From CAZKWY01 sp964556655 (GTDB lineage: Bacteria; Patescibacteriota; Minisyncoccia; Portnoybacterales; UBA2143): DNA of 11,706 nt. A program made the position numbers and the translations under genes. The DNA is taken from NCBI GenBank assembly GCA_964556655.1, contig CAZKWY010000020.1:1-11706 (forward strand), in the 5' to 3' direction. Of this stretch, positions 11,082-11,706 are shown piece by piece (within the stretch, counting starts at the first letter, position 1; every line of letters starts with the position of its first letter). The notes beneath the pieces were generated by a model. That model saw nothing but the letters and a program-made list of their open reading frames with translations. It was not told the DNA's origin and searched no databases.

Positions 11082-11451
11082 GAACAGGACGTTCGAGGAA
11101 GTGACCGAAGACGCGTTTTCGGAAGCCAGAGAAGCCGGATTGCCTAAAATGGTTATAGACGATGCAAGGACAATAGTGGAAAAGTTCCGAGGCCGTCCGG
11201 GAAACAGATACATAATGGCAGTGGCATCACTATTCATTTCATGTAAAATAAACGACATGCCGGGCAGTCAGGCAGCGTTAGGCAGGGTCTTCAATACCGC
11301 AGAAGCAAGCATAAGGAAATACGTGAGAATACTGCTGCCTGACGTAGACCTAAGAGAAATGTATCTCGAGAAGACCAAACCGAAGTTTTCCAACGTATTC
11401 TTCAAGGACTACGAAAAATACGATAAGGGTGATGTTCATGGACAAAATTGA
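11062..11451 (+). CDS. TFB-like single cyclin-repeat transcription factor
   Basis: 129 aa with GGAGGTGA ending 6 bases before the ATG. Residues about 14-98 match a TFB cyclin repeat: helices FEEVTEDAFSEAREAGLP, IDDARTIVEKFRG, NRYIMAVASLFISCK, then SQAALGRVFNTAEASIRKYV, the segment equivalent to the DNA-contacting helix-turn-helix (cf. TFB's ...ALYIACR... and ...S..TIR..Y). Full-length TFB has a zinc ribbon, a linker and two such repeats (about 300 aa); here only one repeat is present and no zinc ribbon. It may bind TBP-DNA or the TFB recognition element as a dimer, act as a viral alternative initiation factor, or block host TFB. The C-terminal 30 residues (KPKFSNVFFKDYEKYDKGD) are unassigned. 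Confidence 0.72.
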   Translation: MPRNRLKNRTFEEVTEDAFSEAREAGLPKMVIDDARTIVEKFRGRPGNRYIMAVASLFISCKINDMPGSQAALGRVFNTAEASIRKYVRILLPDVDLREMYLEKTKPKFSNVFFKDYEKYDKGDVHGQN

Positions 11452-11706
11452 TTTAACGCTTATAGCGTTAGGCGTGTTGGCCATAATAATGGTAACCGCG
11501 GGATTTACACAGAGCGTAGAAACTGAAACAATAAGCTCGCAATTTGAAACCAAGCCGACCTGGCAGCCCGGAACGACACATGACGCCTTTATACTAACTG
11601 AGGAAAAGGACGAAATACTGAAAATGGCCGAGAAGCTGGCGAAAAACAGTGAGTACGTGGCAAATGAATACGACTGCACCGAGTTCACGGAAACCCTGAG
11701 AAGGGC
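11438..11706 (+). CDS. Membrane-anchored protein with DC-containing motif, 3' end cut off
   Basis: At least 89 residues from ATG 11438, with GGTGAT at 11428-11433 (an in-frame ATG at 11432 is an alternative). Residues about 5-23 (DLTLIALGVLAIIMVTAG) are a signal anchor, then a linker with Thr/Ser and a helix (EEKDEILKMAEKLAKNSEYVANEYD). The motif YDCTEFTETLRR at the end, C-x-E-F in a helix after an ordered region, resembles the catalytic Cys segment of transglutaminase- or NlpC-like archaeal enzymes. If the missing part supplies the His and Asp, it could be a cysteine peptidase/amidase of the cell envelope. It overlaps the TFB-like gene by 14 bases. Confidence 0.55.
   Translation, partial: MDKIDLTLIALGVLAIIMVTAGFTQSVETETISSQFETKPTWQPGTTHDAFILTEEKDEILKMAEKLAKNSEYVANEYDCTEFTETLRR

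Noticed and set aside
1..11706. CRISPR array accompanying the Cas4-like gene
   Set aside because: No regularly spaced direct repeats were found; the only repeats are the promoter modules and short hairpins.
1..11706. Capsid, portal or terminase genes
   Set aside because: None of the readable proteins shows their motifs; they would have to lie outside the window.

Overview
This window looks like part of the genome of an archaeal head-tail virus, or a provirus of one. Several independent signs agree. The genes are packed, all on the plus strand, and often overlap as ATGA or GTGA. Many carry strong GGAGG/GGTGAT ribosome binding sites, while TATA boxes of the TTTATAAA or TATATAAA type sit 24-31 bases before the start codon or RNA start of several units. 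Codon choice leans heavily on AGA/AGG and ATA. The window also encodes a PCNA sliding clamp and a TFB-like cyclin-fold protein, both archaeal information-processing families. The host cannot be named. The Asn-glycosylation-rich Ig-like surface protein and small gene sizes would suit a DPANN-type or other uncultivated archaeon, but that is inference.

Layout. Positions 1-4240 hold two large structural genes: the end of a LamG/Ig-like glycoprotein and a tail-hub-like protein ending in a histidine-rich HxH region. Positions 4283-5203 hold four small genes: an unknown protein, a PD-(D/E)XK nuclease, a Cys/His protein and a holin-sized membrane protein. Positions 5204-5428 are non-coding, with a long inverted repeat that can fold as a branched element, then an extremely AT-rich promoter/palindrome. 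Positions 5429-6034 encode a ribbon-helix-helix regulator and a winged-helix protein. Positions 6035-6426 hold repeated promoter modules driving a GC-rich (61%), strongly foldable RNA candidate of about 240-250 nt that I cannot assign to a known family. Positions 6427-8191 are a run of mini-genes (22-72 aa), several with CxxC zinc knuckles, ending in an OB-fold ssDNA-binding-like protein. From 8230 a new promoter reads a replication/transcription module: Cas4-like Fe-S nuclease, PCNA, SWIM zinc finger, possible second nuclease, TFB-type zinc ribbon, another zinc ribbon, an unknown 139-aa protein and a single-repeat TFB cyclin protein. The right edge cuts a membrane-anchored protein with a DC-containing motif.

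How the parts may work together (inference): the OB-fold protein, Cas4-like nuclease and PCNA would process and replicate viral DNA. The RHH and winged-helix proteins are candidate regulators of the related TATA modules at about 6033-6085 and 8191-8222. The separate zinc ribbon and cyclin protein may form a split, virus-encoded TFB that redirects the host RNA polymerase. The structured RNA and the 5212-5327 element are the least explained parts of the window.
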